A DNA stretch of 64,000 nt, taken from the NCBI RefSeq assembly GCF_040838345.1, contig NZ_JBAKFF010000001.1:620001-684000 (forward strand), in the 5' to 3' direction. Below are positions 17,114-25,795 of the stretch, piece by piece (position 1 is the stretch's first letter; every line of letters starts with the position of its first letter). The position numbers were made by a program, and so were the translations under genes. A model generated the notes under the pieces. That model worked only from the letters and a program-made list of their open reading frames with translations, was not told the origin of the DNA and did not search any database. The DNA comes from Spiribacter sp. 1M189. GTDB taxonomy: Bacteria > Pseudomonadota > Gammaproteobacteria > Nitrococcales > Nitrococcaceae.

Positions 17114-18706
17114 CGGCTCTTTCGCGGGGTACAAGTGGCCGACGTTGTGCTCCGCCGGGTATTCCGCGCCGCGGGCGTCCAGGATCTCCAGCATTTTCGC
17201 CTTATGCGCCGCGACATCGGCACCCTTGCGGAAGACGTAGTCCTGGTGGAACACGTTGCAGAAGAAGTGCCCGTAGTACAGCCGATGGACCAGGTCATCG
17301 GTGATTGATTTCGGCAGCGTCTCGAACCAGTCGCGATCATTGCGCGCCAGGGCGATGTCCAGGGCGAGGATGTCCTCGACCTCGGCGTCGTGAATGATCT
17401 GGTAGCGGACACCCGCCCCGGCGGCGGCGAAGCGGTGCAGCATGGCCCGTTCGGCCTCGTCCGGCGTGCAGCGGAACCAGGCGTCCGGGAAGCAATCGTT
17501 CAGGAACGCCTCGGTCTCCTCGACCATGTCCCCGTTGACCCTCAGGATCAGGTGATGTTCGAAGCGATCGCGCCATTCCACGACCCGTGCCGGGAGCGGG
17601 TCCGGCGCCAGACGGGAGAGGCGCTGGAGGACGTGATCGGTGAACGGCGCCGGGACCAGCGGAAGCCGGCGGAAGAGGCCATCAACGCGGTTTTTCAGCG
17701 CGAATGCCTTCGGCAGCCGTGCCGTCCCCAGATACTTGATGATCAGGAAGCTGTCCTTGCCGTAGCGTCGGGCGACATCGAACAGCTCGCGATGCAGGTA
17801 CTCTGCGGTGATGGGCAGCTTCGTCGCCTCACGCAGGAAGCGGGCCCGGAATTCGGCCATCTGCCCGGTATCGTTGCTGCCGATGTAGTAGGTGCGCACG
17901 TCGGATTCCTGCTCGAAGGTATCCAGCCGCACGGCGAAGACCATGACCTTGCCGGCGCTGCCGGAGACGCCGTAGAGAAGGCGCGGATCGTTGTTGTACC
18001 GCGCGGCGCCGGGTTCATCGGCGCCGCGGATGATCTCCGGGTAGCCGTCATCGCTCGCCTTGCCGGCATGCCAGTCGATGTCCTCGGGCCGGTAGTCGCC
18101 GCGCTCGAGGCGCTCGAGGATTTCTTCGGGTGTGGCGCCCAGGTCGATGCCAAGTTCATTGATCAGCTCGAGCTCGCCCTGTTCGTTGACGCGGGCATAG
18201 ATGGCAAGTTCGGTATAGGCCGGGCCGCGTCGGCAGAGTGCGCCGCCGGAGTTGTTGCAGACCCCGCCCACCACGCTGGCACCGAGCGAGGTGGAGCCGA
18301 TCACCGAGTGCGGTTCGCGGCCGTACGGCGCCAGCGCCTGGGTCAGCTCGAAGAGGGTTGCACCGGGCAGGGCGATCGCCTGTCGGGCATCACCAATCAG
18401 CTGCAGGCCCTTGATGCGCATTGAATTGATCGCCACCGCCGGGCGGTCGTATTGACCTTTCGGTGTTGAGCCCTCGGTCAGCCCGGTGTTGGCCGCCTGC
18501 GGCACGATGACGGCGCCGGCCTCGACCGCGGCGCGCGTACACTGCCAGAGCTCGACCAGCGTTCCCGGATGGACCACCGCGACGACCTCGCCGCTGCCCG
18601 ATCGGTAGCCGGTGCAGTAGGGCCGGGTGGCTGCCTCATCGGTGAGTACATGATCGCCTCCGGCGATGCTGATCAACCGATCAACAAGGACATCCGTCTC
18701 GCTCAT
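17018..18706 (-). CDS. dld: Quinone-dependent D-lactate dehydrogenase
   Basis: A 562-residue membrane-associated FAD enzyme that oxidises D-lactate to pyruvate and feeds electrons to quinone. The FAD-binding domain covers PYCTGYRSGSGEVVAVVHPGTLVELWQC and VIGSTSLGASVVGGVCNNSGGAL. The C terminus has HNVGHLYPAKEPLADFYRRLDPTNTFNPGVGK, including the terminal helix of this family. The start at 18706 has AAGGAGGA at good spacing and gives the expected length. The frame is open for 338 further codons upstream, but those are antisense to the MBL gene. Divergent from the MBL gene by about 105 nt. Confidence 0.93.
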   Translation of the reverse strand: MSETDVLVDRLISIAGGDHVLTDEAATRPYCTGYRSGSGEVVAVVHPGTLVELWQCTRAAVEAGAVIVPQAANTGLTEGSTPKGQYDRPAVAINSMRIKGLQLIGDARQAIALPGATLFELTQALAPYGREPHSVIGSTSLGASVVGGVCNNSGGALCRRGPAYTELAIYARVNEQGELELINELGIDLGATPEEILERLERGDYRPEDIDWHAGKASDDGYPEIIRGADEPGAARYNNDPRLLYGVSGSAGKVMVFAVRLDTFEQESDVRTYYIGSNDTGQMAEFRARFLREATKLPITAEYLHRELFDVARRYGKDSFLIIKYLGTARLPKAFALKNRVDGLFRRLPLVPAPFTDHVLQRLSRLAPDPLPARVVEWRDRFEHHLILRVNGDMVEETEAFLNDCFPDAWFRCTPDEAERAMLHRFAAAGAGVRYQIIHDAEVEDILALDIALARNDRDWFETLPKSITDDLVHRLYYGHFFCNVFHQDYVFRKGADVAAHKAKMLEILDARGAEYPAEHNVGHLYPAKEPLADFYRRLDPTNTFNPGVGKLPRGAHYADVS

Positions 18707-18811
18707 CTCATCCTCCTTGGCCGAGCAGTCTGAATCGGCGCCTCCCCGCTTGGCGAGCCCCCGCCACTTTCTTACAGTGGCCGTTAACGTGCAACGAGGA
18801 GTCCATCCATT

Positions 18812-19693
18812 GTGAGACCGGAAGTACGTCATGTCTTCCATCCGCCCAGTCATACGTACTCGTATGTCGTCTGGGATCCGGCGACCCGCCGGGCCGCGAT
18901 CATCGACCCGGTGCTCGACTATGACCCCGCGTCGGGCCGCAGCGAGACGGACACTGCGCAGGCGCTGGTGGATATCGTCGAGGCCGAGGGGCTGACGGTG
19001 GACTGGTTGCTGGAGACCCACGCCCATGCCGATCACATGATGGCGATCCCCTTCCTCAAGGCCCGCTTCGGCGCGCCGGTGGCGATCGGCGAGGGGATCA
19101 CGCAGGTGCAGGCGCGCTTCGTCCGGCTCTTCAACCTTGGCTCGGATTTCCCGAGCGATGGCCGACAATTCGACCACCTGTTCGCCGACGGGGAGCCCTT
19201 CGCCATCGGCGAACTCCCCGCACAGGTCATCCACACCCCGGGGCATACCAGCGATCATGTCAGTTATGTGATCGGTGATGCGGTGTTCGTGGGCGACACG
19301 CTCTTCCTGCCCGACGCCGGTACCGCGCGCTGCGACTTCCCGGCCGGGTCGGCAACCGACCTTTATCGCTCGATCCATCGGCTGTTCGAGGCCCTGCCGG
19401 ACAGCCAGCGAGTGTTCGTTTTGCATGACTATGGCACCGAGGCGCGCGGGCCGGCCAACGAGACCACCATTGGCGCGGAGCGGGAAGGCAACATCCACGT
19501 CGGCGCCGGCACCAGCGAGGCGGACTTCGTAGCATTGCGGGAGGCCCGTGACGCCACCCTGCCCATGCCGACGCTGATCCTGTCCGCCGTGCAGGTCAAT
19601 ATCCGCGCCGGCGAGTTCCCGCCGGCGGAGGGCAATGGCATGTGCTATCTCAAGATTCCGCTGGATGAATTCCGGGCGCACTGGCGACCGTAG
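18812..19693 (+). CDS. MBL-fold hydrolase, persulfide dioxygenase-like
   Basis: A 293-residue metallo-beta-lactamase-fold protein. The metal motif is THAHADHMM (HxHxDH), followed by HTPGHTSDHV, GDTLFLPDAGTARCDFP and HDYG. The DAGTARCDFPAG segment and the end NIRAGEFPPAEGNGMCYLKIPL are features of the ETHE1/Blh group of persulfide dioxygenases, which oxidise glutathione persulfide to sulfite. The start is a GTG at 18812. Sulfide or persulfide handling would fit the rhodanese and YeeE/YedE genes elsewhere in the window, though they are not linked. Confidence 0.85.
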   Translation: MRPEVRHVFHPPSHTYSYVVWDPATRRAAIIDPVLDYDPASGRSETDTAQALVDIVEAEGLTVDWLLETHAHADHMMAIPFLKARFGAPVAIGEGITQVQARFVRLFNLGSDFPSDGRQFDHLFADGEPFAIGELPAQVIHTPGHTSDHVSYVIGDAVFVGDTLFLPDAGTARCDFPAGSATDLYRSIHRLFEALPDSQRVFVLHDYGTEARGPANETTIGAEREGNIHVGAGTSEADFVALREARDATLPMPTLILSAVQVNIRAGEFPPAEGNGMCYLKIPLDEFRAHWRP

Positions 19694-19738
19694 CGGAGGT
19701 GTGTCCGGCGCTACCGGCACCGGTTCGCCCGCGCGCGC

Positions 19739-20632
19739 TCAGGGCGGGCCAGGCGACCTGAACCGGCGATGCAACGCCGCGATATGCGCGGGGCCGATCT
19801 CGCAGCAGCCGCCCACGATCGTGGCGCCGGCATCGATCCAGTCCCGCACATGCCCGGCATAGACGGCGGGCGTCATGCTCTCGCGCGCGGTCAAGGCATC
19901 CACGGTGCCGCCGGCCTCGAGCTCGGCTGCCGCCTCGAAGCCATTGGCATAGCCGCCGAAGGGGACGCCTCGACCGGCCAGGATTGGCATAGCGGTGGTG
20001 ACGGCCTCCGGGGCAGAGCAGTTGATCAGTACGGCATCGGCGCCGGCCTCCACAACGGCCGATGCCGCATCGGCGAGTGGCTCCCCCGAGCGCAACCGCG
20101 TCCCGTCCTGATCATCCACGGTGAAGGCGATCCAGACTGGCCGGCCACTCTGCCTGCCCGCGTGGGCCGCGGCGACCGCCTCGCGGGTGAGGCTCATGGT
20201 CTCGGCGATGAAAAGATCCACGCCGCCGGCCTGTACCTCGACGAGGCGGGCGTAGTCTCGCTGGCAGGTGGCATCGTCCGGGACGAGCTCGGCGTGATAA
20301 CTCGCCACCAGCGGGGGCAGACAGCCGGCTATGCGGACCCGGCGATCGCTCTTATCGCGGGCCGAATGCGCGGCGTCGAGTGCTGCCTTCTGCAGTGAAT
20401 CGAACCATGCAGGATCCCCGTCGCGGGCCAGGCGCTGGGGAGTGGCGACGTAGGTATTGACGGTGATGACATCCGCCCCGGCCGCGATGTAGTCACGATG
20501 CACCGCGGCGACCAGATCCGGCTCATCGCGCATGACCTGCGCCGACCACAGTGGTGTCGCCGGTGCCTGCATGCGTTTGCGCAGCTCCTGGCCCATGCCG
20601 CCGTCGAGGAGGGTGATCGTGTGCTCGGTCAT
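19739..20632 (-). CDS. Homocysteine S-methyltransferase family protein
   Basis: A 297-residue (beta/alpha)8 barrel of the homocysteine S-methyltransferase/betaine-homocysteine methyltransferase family. It starts ITLLDGGMGQELRKR. The zinc-binding cysteines are in VLINCSAP and IVGGCCEIGPAHIAAL. It most likely transfers a methyl group from S-methylmethionine or a related donor to homocysteine. It is followed 10 nt upstream on the same strand by the histidine phosphatase gene, so the two are probably cotranscribed. Confidence 0.88.
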   Translation of the reverse strand: MTEHTITLLDGGMGQELRKRMQAPATPLWSAQVMRDEPDLVAAVHRDYIAAGADVITVNTYVATPQRLARDGDPAWFDSLQKAALDAAHSARDKSDRRVRIAGCLPPLVASYHAELVPDDATCQRDYARLVEVQAGGVDLFIAETMSLTREAVAAAHAGRQSGRPVWIAFTVDDQDGTRLRSGEPLADAASAVVEAGADAVLINCSAPEAVTTAMPILAGRGVPFGGYANGFEAAAELEAGGTVDALTARESMTPAVYAGHVRDWIDAGATIVGGCCEIGPAHIAALHRRFRSPGPP

Positions 20633-20642
20633 GGTTTGATCT

Positions 20643-21338
20643 TCAATCCGCCTCGCCGGCTGTTGTGTCCGTCAGCCCGGCGAGGTGTTGGGTGTCATTG
20701 AATCGCAGAATGCGGCAGCGGTAGGTGCTGAGGCCCTCGGAAGACGCCCGCGTTTCGGCATGGCCTTCGGGGGTGAGCTCGAACTCGAAAACGGCGGTGT
20801 TGTGCGGCCGCACCCCCCAGATGCGCCGGGTCCCGAGCACCGCCGAGAGCAGGTACTGCAGGAACCCCCCGTGCGTTACGCAGAGCACGGTCTCCCCAGC
20901 CCGGTGGTCTGCGAGCAGGCGCTCGACCACGGCGGAGGCCCGACGCTCGCGTGACTGCAGCGTCTCCGCCTCCGGGACGGCGTTCCAGTCGCGCTTCGCC
21001 GCGAACTGCCGGGCGACTTCCGGATGTTCCGCCTCCAGCTCGGCCCAGGTCCGCGCCGAGAACACGCCGACGTGGTACTCGCTCAGATCGGCAAGGGTTT
21101 TGATCGGTAGCGAAAATGCACTCGCCAACGCCGCCGAGGTGGCCTGGGCCCGGCCCAGCGGTGAGCTGTAGATCACACCGGGGGTGACACCTTCCGCTTC
21201 GAAGGCACTCAACAGCCCATCCGCCAGGCAGCGCGCCTGCCGCTGGCCCAGCGCACTCAACGGGTAATCACTATGCCCCTGCCATCGGCCCTCGTGATTG
21301 GCCGTGGTCTGTGCATGGCGGATGAGTAGAAGTCGCAT
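20643..21338 (-). CDS. Histidine phosphatase family protein
   Basis: A 231-residue branch-1 histidine phosphatase. The phosphohistidine motif is LLLIRHAQTTANHEGRWQG at the N terminus, with SPLGRAQATSAAL and the second catalytic histidine in VLCVTHGGFLQYLL. The substrate is not predictable from sequence; relatives are cobalamin phosphatases, sugar phosphatases and phosphoglycerate mutases. It starts a two-gene operon with the homocysteine methyltransferase. Confidence 0.88.
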   Translation of the reverse strand: MRLLLIRHAQTTANHEGRWQGHSDYPLSALGQRQARCLADGLLSAFEAEGVTPGVIYSSPLGRAQATSAALASAFSLPIKTLADLSEYHVGVFSARTWAELEAEHPEVARQFAAKRDWNAVPEAETLQSRERRASAVVERLLADHRAGETVLCVTHGGFLQYLLSAVLGTRRIWGVRPHNTAVFEFELTPEGHAETRASSEGLSTYRCRILRFNDTQHLAGLTDTTAGEAD

Positions 21339-21413
21339 GGTGCGCAGAGCCTAGCGACTGGCCGCGAAGCCCGCAATGCATGCGCTGATCCTGGGCTCTG
21401 TTAGGCTGCTGCC

Positions 21414-21878
21414 ATGGCTGATACTGCGACCCATAAAGCTCACCTCTGGGTGGATGCCGATGCCTGCCCGGTGCCGATTCGGGAGATTCTCTTCCGTGCC
21501 GCTCAGCGGGTGGGGGCGAGGCTGACGCTCATTGCCAACCAGCCCATCCGTACGCCGCCATCACCGCTGATCGACACCGTCCAGGTGGGTTCGGGATTTG
21601 ACGTGGCGGACGACGAGATCGTGCGTCGGGTCGCGTCAGGCGATCTCGTGATCACCAGTGACATTCCCCTGGCCGCCGAGGTCATTGATAGGGGTGCGCA
21701 TGTCTTATCGCCTCGCGGAGAAGAGCAGACCCGCGAGAATATCCGTGCCCGGCTGCAGATGCGCGATTTCATGGAAACCCTGCGCAGCAGCGGCATACAC
21801 ACCGGCGGCCCGCCCAGTCTGAGCGCCACTGACCGCAAACGCTTTGCCGACGCGCTGGATCGCTATCTGGCGCACTGA
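21414..21878 (+). CDS. yaiI: YaiI/YqxD (UPF0178) family protein
   Basis: A 154-residue PIN-like protein of the conserved UPF0178 family. It starts [23 protein letters not shown], with the acidic DADACP motif that marks the family, and has [24 protein letters not shown] in the centre. The fold suggests a nuclease but no activity is established. It is a single gene that converges on the DHA kinase gene with 8 nt between the stops. Confidence 0.9.
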   Translation: MADTATHKAHLWVDADACPVPIREILFRAAQRVGARLTLIANQPIRTPPSPLIDTVQVGSGFDVADDEIVRRVASGDLVITSDIPLAAEVIDRGAHVLSPRGEEQTRENIRARLQMRDFMETLRSSGIHTGGPPSLSATDRKRFADALDRYLAH

Positions 21879-21886
21879 GAGGGCGC

Positions 21887-23506
21887 TTACCCGGAGAGCG
21901 CCTCGAACAGTCTTGCCACCGCCTCAGCACCAGGATCATTGTGGCCCGACAGGCTATCCTCGGCGAGGTAGCTCGCCCGGCCCGCTTTGGCACGCGTGAT
22001 GGTGGCGGTTTTGTCTGCGCCATTACGCGCCGCGCTCGCGGCCGCCGGTAAGCCGCTTGCGAGCGCATCGAGCGCGGGCGCAAGTGCATCGATCATGGTG
22101 CGGTCGCCCGGTTGCGCCCCGCCGACCTGCTGGATCCGCTCAAGACCCGCCTTCAGCGCATCAACTGGCCCCATGCCCGACGCCGATGCATCGCCTGCCG
22201 CCGCAAAGAAGATTGCCAGCAGGACACCGGAGGAGCCGCCCATGGTCTGGCTGAGTTCCAGCCCAATGGCCCGGTAGAGCTGGGTCTGATCGGCCAGCGG
22301 AAGCTTGTCCATGGCCTTGATCAGCGCCCGCGCGGCGGTTGCCAGGGTGCTACCGGTATCGCCATCGCCCGATTTGGCATCAAGGGCATTCAAATCCTGC
22401 TCGGCGTCGATGAGAATGGTGCAGCAATGCTCAAGAAATACCCGCGTTTCGGTGTTCTCGGAAGGGATGGCCTGGATCGGCGTCAGCCCGTCAGGCAGTG
22501 GTTCCACTCGAATTTCTCCGACGCTCGAGCAGCCGGGCCAGGCCCACGGAGCAACCGGTGCGACAAGTGCTGCTTGATCCGCCTCGGTGAGTGGGAGTAA
22601 CGACACCGAGAAACCGCGCATGTCGAGCGAGGTCATCATGGGCGCCGGGCCGATCAGCATGCGGATCTGTTGGCCAATGCGCGACTGACATAACGCCTCG
22701 GCGAGGACAGACATCTCAAGCGGGGTGCTGCTGCCGAGATTATTGAGTAGCGCAACATGCGGGCCAGTCCCCATGGCCGGTTCCAGCCGCTCCACGACCA
22801 TCTGCATTGCCTCGCGCGCCGACGAGAAGGCGACCTGTTCGACGCCGGGCTCACCATGAATACCAAGGCCGAGCTCCGCCTTGCCCGCCGGGATGCGCTC
22901 CTCCTTCGGAGACCCGGGGATGGTGCAGGTATCCAGTGACATGCCGATGGAAACGGCACCCTTGATGATTCGCCTGGCCGCCTCGGCCACCCTCTCCAGT
23001 TCAACACCCTGCTCGGCAAGTGCACCGGCGATCTTGTGAACGAACAGGGTCCCCGCGACCCCGCGGGGCTGGGGCAGGTCGGGCAGGGCGATGTCATCGT
23101 CCACGATTACCATTTCGACCTTGAGGCCCTGCGCTCTTGCGCGCTCCGCCGCCAGGCCGAAATTGAGGCGGTCTCCGGTGTAATTCTTGACGATCAGAAG
23201 ACAGCCTGCCTTCCCTGTCACCGCCAGGATGCCAGCGAGCACGGCATCGACCGATGGCGAGGCGAAGACCTCGCCGCAGACGGCGGCGGTCAGCATTCCC
23301 CGGCCGACAAAGCCGGCGTGACTGGGCTCGTGGCCCGATCCCCCACCAGAGATCACTGCGACCTTCGAGCGGTCCCAGTCCGTGCGCACCACCACTTTGA
23401 TATGCGGGTAGCCATCGAGTCGCGCGAGCCGACCCCCCGCCGTGCGCAAGGTCCCGTCAATCGCCTCCGTGACCAGGGTTTCCTTCGCATTAATGAACTG
23501 CTTCAT
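21887..23506 (-). CDS. dhaK: ATP-dependent dihydroxyacetone kinase (DhaK-DhaL fusion)
   Basis: A 539-residue fused kinase that phosphorylates DHA with ATP to DHA phosphate. The DhaK half holds VISGGGSGHEPSHAGFVGRGMLTAAVCG and the histidine of LGIHGEPG that binds the substrate covalently as a hemiaminal. The DhaL half, from about residue 350, holds LNALDAKSGDGDTGSTL, the aspartates that bind Mg-ATP, and TMGGSSGVLLA. It is the last gene of the ABC transporter operon, starting 11 nt after the preceding stop. Its presence points to DHA, or glycerol after oxidation, as the transported carbon source. Confidence 0.93.
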   Translation of the reverse strand: MKQFINAKETLVTEAIDGTLRTAGGRLARLDGYPHIKVVVRTDWDRSKVAVISGGGSGHEPSHAGFVGRGMLTAAVCGEVFASPSVDAVLAGILAVTGKAGCLLIVKNYTGDRLNFGLAAERARAQGLKVEMVIVDDDIALPDLPQPRGVAGTLFVHKIAGALAEQGVELERVAEAARRIIKGAVSIGMSLDTCTIPGSPKEERIPAGKAELGLGIHGEPGVEQVAFSSAREAMQMVVERLEPAMGTGPHVALLNNLGSSTPLEMSVLAEALCQSRIGQQIRMLIGPAPMMTSLDMRGFSVSLLPLTEADQAALVAPVAPWAWPGCSSVGEIRVEPLPDGLTPIQAIPSENTETRVFLEHCCTILIDAEQDLNALDAKSGDGDTGSTLATAARALIKAMDKLPLADQTQLYRAIGLELSQTMGGSSGVLLAIFFAAAGDASASGMGPVDALKAGLERIQQVGGAQPGDRTMIDALAPALDALASGLPAAASAARNGADKTATITRAKAGRASYLAEDSLSGHNDPGAEAVARLFEALSG

Positions 23507-23517
23507 TGCGTTGTTCC

Positions 23518-24513
23518 TCAGACAACTCGATCGCCGGCGGCGTCGAAATACAGCGGATTAAGGGGCTGGATTGGCAGGTAGTCGCCAGCTTCCAGCTCGT
23601 TGTGGGAATCCGTGAGCGTGACGATGTCATGGCCTTCAAGGCGAAGATGCAGCCGCGTCTGATCACCCAGCGGCTCCACTCGCACCACCTCTGCCGGCTT
23701 GCCTTCGCCCTGCTGGATATGTTCCGGGCGCAGACCAATGGTCGCGGCGCGTGTCGGTGCGCCGCCGAACAGGCTCGCCGGAAGGGTATTGATGCGTGGT
23801 GAGCCCAGCCGACCTGCCACATAGAGGCTGACAGGGTTCTCGTAGATCTCCCGTGGTGGGCCGAACTGCACCAGTCTGCCTTCGTCGAGCACGCCCACCT
23901 GCGTGGCCATGGTCATGGCCTCGATCTGATCATGGGTCACGTAGAGCAGCGTTGCACCGAGGTTGGCGTGTATGCGCTTGAGTTCGATGCGCAGATCCGC
24001 CCGCAGCTTTGCATCCAACGAACTCAGCGGTTCGTCCATGAGGTATATCGCAGGATCACGGACAAGGGCGCGGCCGATTGAGACACGCTGCATTTCGCCA
24101 CCGGAGAGGGCAGTCGCCTTGTTGTCGAGCTTGTGCGCGATAGCGAGTACCTCCGCGACTTCCTGAACCCGGCGCGAGATCTCCGGCTCGGGCGTTTTCA
24201 GGATTGGCGAGCGCAGCGGGAATGCCAGGTTGTCCCGGACGGTCATGTGGGGGTAAAGGGAGTACTGCTGGAAGACCATGGCGACGTCACGCTGCGCGGG
24301 CGTCATGCCCAAGACGGACTGCCCATTGATGAGAACATCGCCGGCATCCGGTCTCTCCAACCCGGCGATCAGGCGTAGGATCGTGGTCTTGCCGGCGCCG
24401 GTCGGGCCGAGCAGCACGACGAATGCGCCGTTCGCGATCTCAAGGTTGACGTCCTGCACGGCGCGCGTCGTGCCGAATTGCTTGCAAATGCCGGTAACCG
24501 ATACGTCAGCCAT
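23518..24513 (-). CDS. ABC transporter ATPase, second (glycerol/DHA-type)
   Basis: A 331-residue CUT1-type ATPase. Walker A is LLGPTGAGKTT, the signature ALSGGEMQRVSIGRA, Walker B YLMDEPLSSLDA and the switch histidine TH. A C-terminal MalK-like OB domain follows (about residue 235 on). Its start overlaps the other ATPase gene by 8 nt. A transporter with two different ATPase genes is characteristic of the GlpSTPQV glycerol transporter of rhizobia, and this protein corresponds to the second of that pair. Confidence 0.9.
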   Translation of the reverse strand: MADVSVTGICKQFGTTRAVQDVNLEIANGAFVVLLGPTGAGKTTILRLIAGLERPDAGDVLINGQSVLGMTPAQRDVAMVFQQYSLYPHMTVRDNLAFPLRSPILKTPEPEISRRVQEVAEVLAIAHKLDNKATALSGGEMQRVSIGRALVRDPAIYLMDEPLSSLDAKLRADLRIELKRIHANLGATLLYVTHDQIEAMTMATQVGVLDEGRLVQFGPPREIYENPVSLYVAGRLGSPRINTLPASLFGGAPTRAATIGLRPEHIQQGEGKPAEVVRVEPLGDQTRLHLRLEGHDIVTLTDSHNELEAGDYLPIQPLNPLYFDAAGDRVV

Positions 24514-25603
24514 GCGACAGCACTCCTTCGTTCAGCGCTGACCGGAGTGCCCGGCCGGACTGCTCGTCGAACAGACTGACTGTGGCACCGTTGAAATCGA
24601 GACCGACGGGCTCACCCGGTTGCACGCGCTGTGTCGAGGGGACCCGAGCCTTGAGCTCACCGTCCGGGGTATGCAGCGTGACGATCTGGGTGGTGCCGAG
24701 GTATTCAACGGCCAGGACCTCCCCGCGATACCGGGACGTATCGGAAAAACGGACGTGCTCGGGTCGCACGCCGTACACCATCTGGCCCTCGAAAGCCTCG
24801 CGCTGGACCGGTACCGGAAGCGATTCATGATGCATCCTGACCGTCTCCGCACCCGCCTCGAGGGCACCTTCGAAGCGCAGAAAGTTCATCGGCGGAGAGC
24901 CAATGAACTCGGCCACAAACAGGGTGGCCGGCTTGTCATAGATGTCCTGTGGCCGCCCGAACTGTTCGATCACGCCGTGGTTCATGACCACGATCTTGTC
25001 GCCCATTTGCATGGCCTCCAGCTGGTCATGGGTCACATAAACCGTTGTAGCACCCATGCGGTTGTGCAGCGCTCGGAGTTCTTCTGCCATGTATTCGCGG
25101 AACTCGGCATCCAGCGCACCAAGGGGCTCATCCATGAGGAAGCACTTCGGATCACGAACGATGGCTCGTCCCAGGGCGACCCGCTGACGATCTCCGCCGG
25201 AGAGTCCGCCGACCCGTTTGTCGAGGAGTTCGGTGATGCCGAGGATGCGGGCGACTTCCTCGACTTTCTCATTCGCTTCGCTGCGAGGGACACTCTGGCT
25301 GATCAGCGGGTAGCTGATGTTCTTGCGCACGTTCATATGCGGATAGAGCGCGAACATCTGGAAAACGAAGGCGATGTCCCGCTGGCTTGCCCGCTTCTGG
25401 CTCACTTCCTCGCCATCGATGTAAATCGACCCGGAGGTCGGCAGCTCAAGCCCGGCGATCATGCGTAACGTCGTGGTCTTGCCGCAGCCGGACGGGCCGA
25501 GAAGCATGAAGAACTCGCCATCCTGAATACGAAAGCTCGAGGACTCCACGGCGGTGAAAGAGCCGAACTCTTTGCGCAGATTCTTGATGAGAATTTCCGC
25601 CAT
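24506..25603 (-). CDS. ABC transporter ATPase, first (glycerol/DHA-type)
   Basis: A 365-residue ATPase with Walker A LLGPSGCGKTT, signature GGLSGGDRQRVALGRA (D in place of the usual second Q/E), Walker B FLMDEPLGALDA and the H-loop TH. The C-terminal regulatory domain contains VYGVRPEHVRF. It starts 3 nt after the small membrane protein and is the partner of the ATPase at 23518-24513, with which it should form a heterodimer. The Q-loop reads FQMFALYPHM, as in sugar and polyol importers. Confidence 0.9.
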   Translation of the reverse strand: MAEILIKNLRKEFGSFTAVESSSFRIQDGEFFMLLGPSGCGKTTTLRMIAGLELPTSGSIYIDGEEVSQKRASQRDIAFVFQMFALYPHMNVRKNISYPLISQSVPRSEANEKVEEVARILGITELLDKRVGGLSGGDRQRVALGRAIVRDPKCFLMDEPLGALDAEFREYMAEELRALHNRMGATTVYVTHDQLEAMQMGDKIVVMNHGVIEQFGRPQDIYDKPATLFVAEFIGSPPMNFLRFEGALEAGAETVRMHHESLPVPVQREAFEGQMVYGVRPEHVRFSDTSRYRGEVLAVEYLGTTQIVTLHTPDGELKARVPSTQRVQPGEPVGLDFNGATVSLFDEQSGRALRSALNEGVLSHG

Positions 25604-25606
25604 CGG

Positions 25607-25795
25607 TCACTCCGGAAAGTGGCTGACGATAATGAACATCACGGTGCCCACCAGCGTGACGATAAAAGAGTAGGTGAATGCCGTGATGATGTACGGCTGC
25701 ATCAGCATGAAAACGCCCAACGCAATCAGAATGGAAGCGAGCATCTCCCAGGGGCCTCTTCGCAGCTGCAGGAGTCCATGGATGAAGCGGTTCAT
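25607..25795 (-). CDS. Small two-helix membrane protein within ABC operon
   Basis: A 62-residue protein with two predicted membrane helices: about residues 17-33 (EMLASILIALGVFMLM) and 39-58 (FTYSFIVTLVGTVMFIIVSH). It overlaps the permease gene by 4 nt (ATGA) and is followed 3 nt later by the ATPase gene, so it is firmly part of the operon. Its position is that of glpU, the small membrane protein in rhizobial glycerol transport operons, though the sequence does not look the same. It may be an accessory subunit. I do not recognise a family. Confidence 0.75.
   Translation of the reverse strand: MNRFIHGLLQLRRGPWEMLASILIALGVFMLMQPYIITAFTYSFIVTLVGTVMFIIVSHFPE

Noticed and set aside
17390-18424. 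Open frame of 344 codons on the plus strand
   Set aside because: Entirely antisense to the conserved dld gene; an artefact of high GC. No motif or ribosome binding site.
18707-19720. N-terminal extension of D-lactate dehydrogenase (338 codons)
   Set aside because: It is antisense to the MBL-fold gene, and a strong ribosome binding site marks the true start at 18706.
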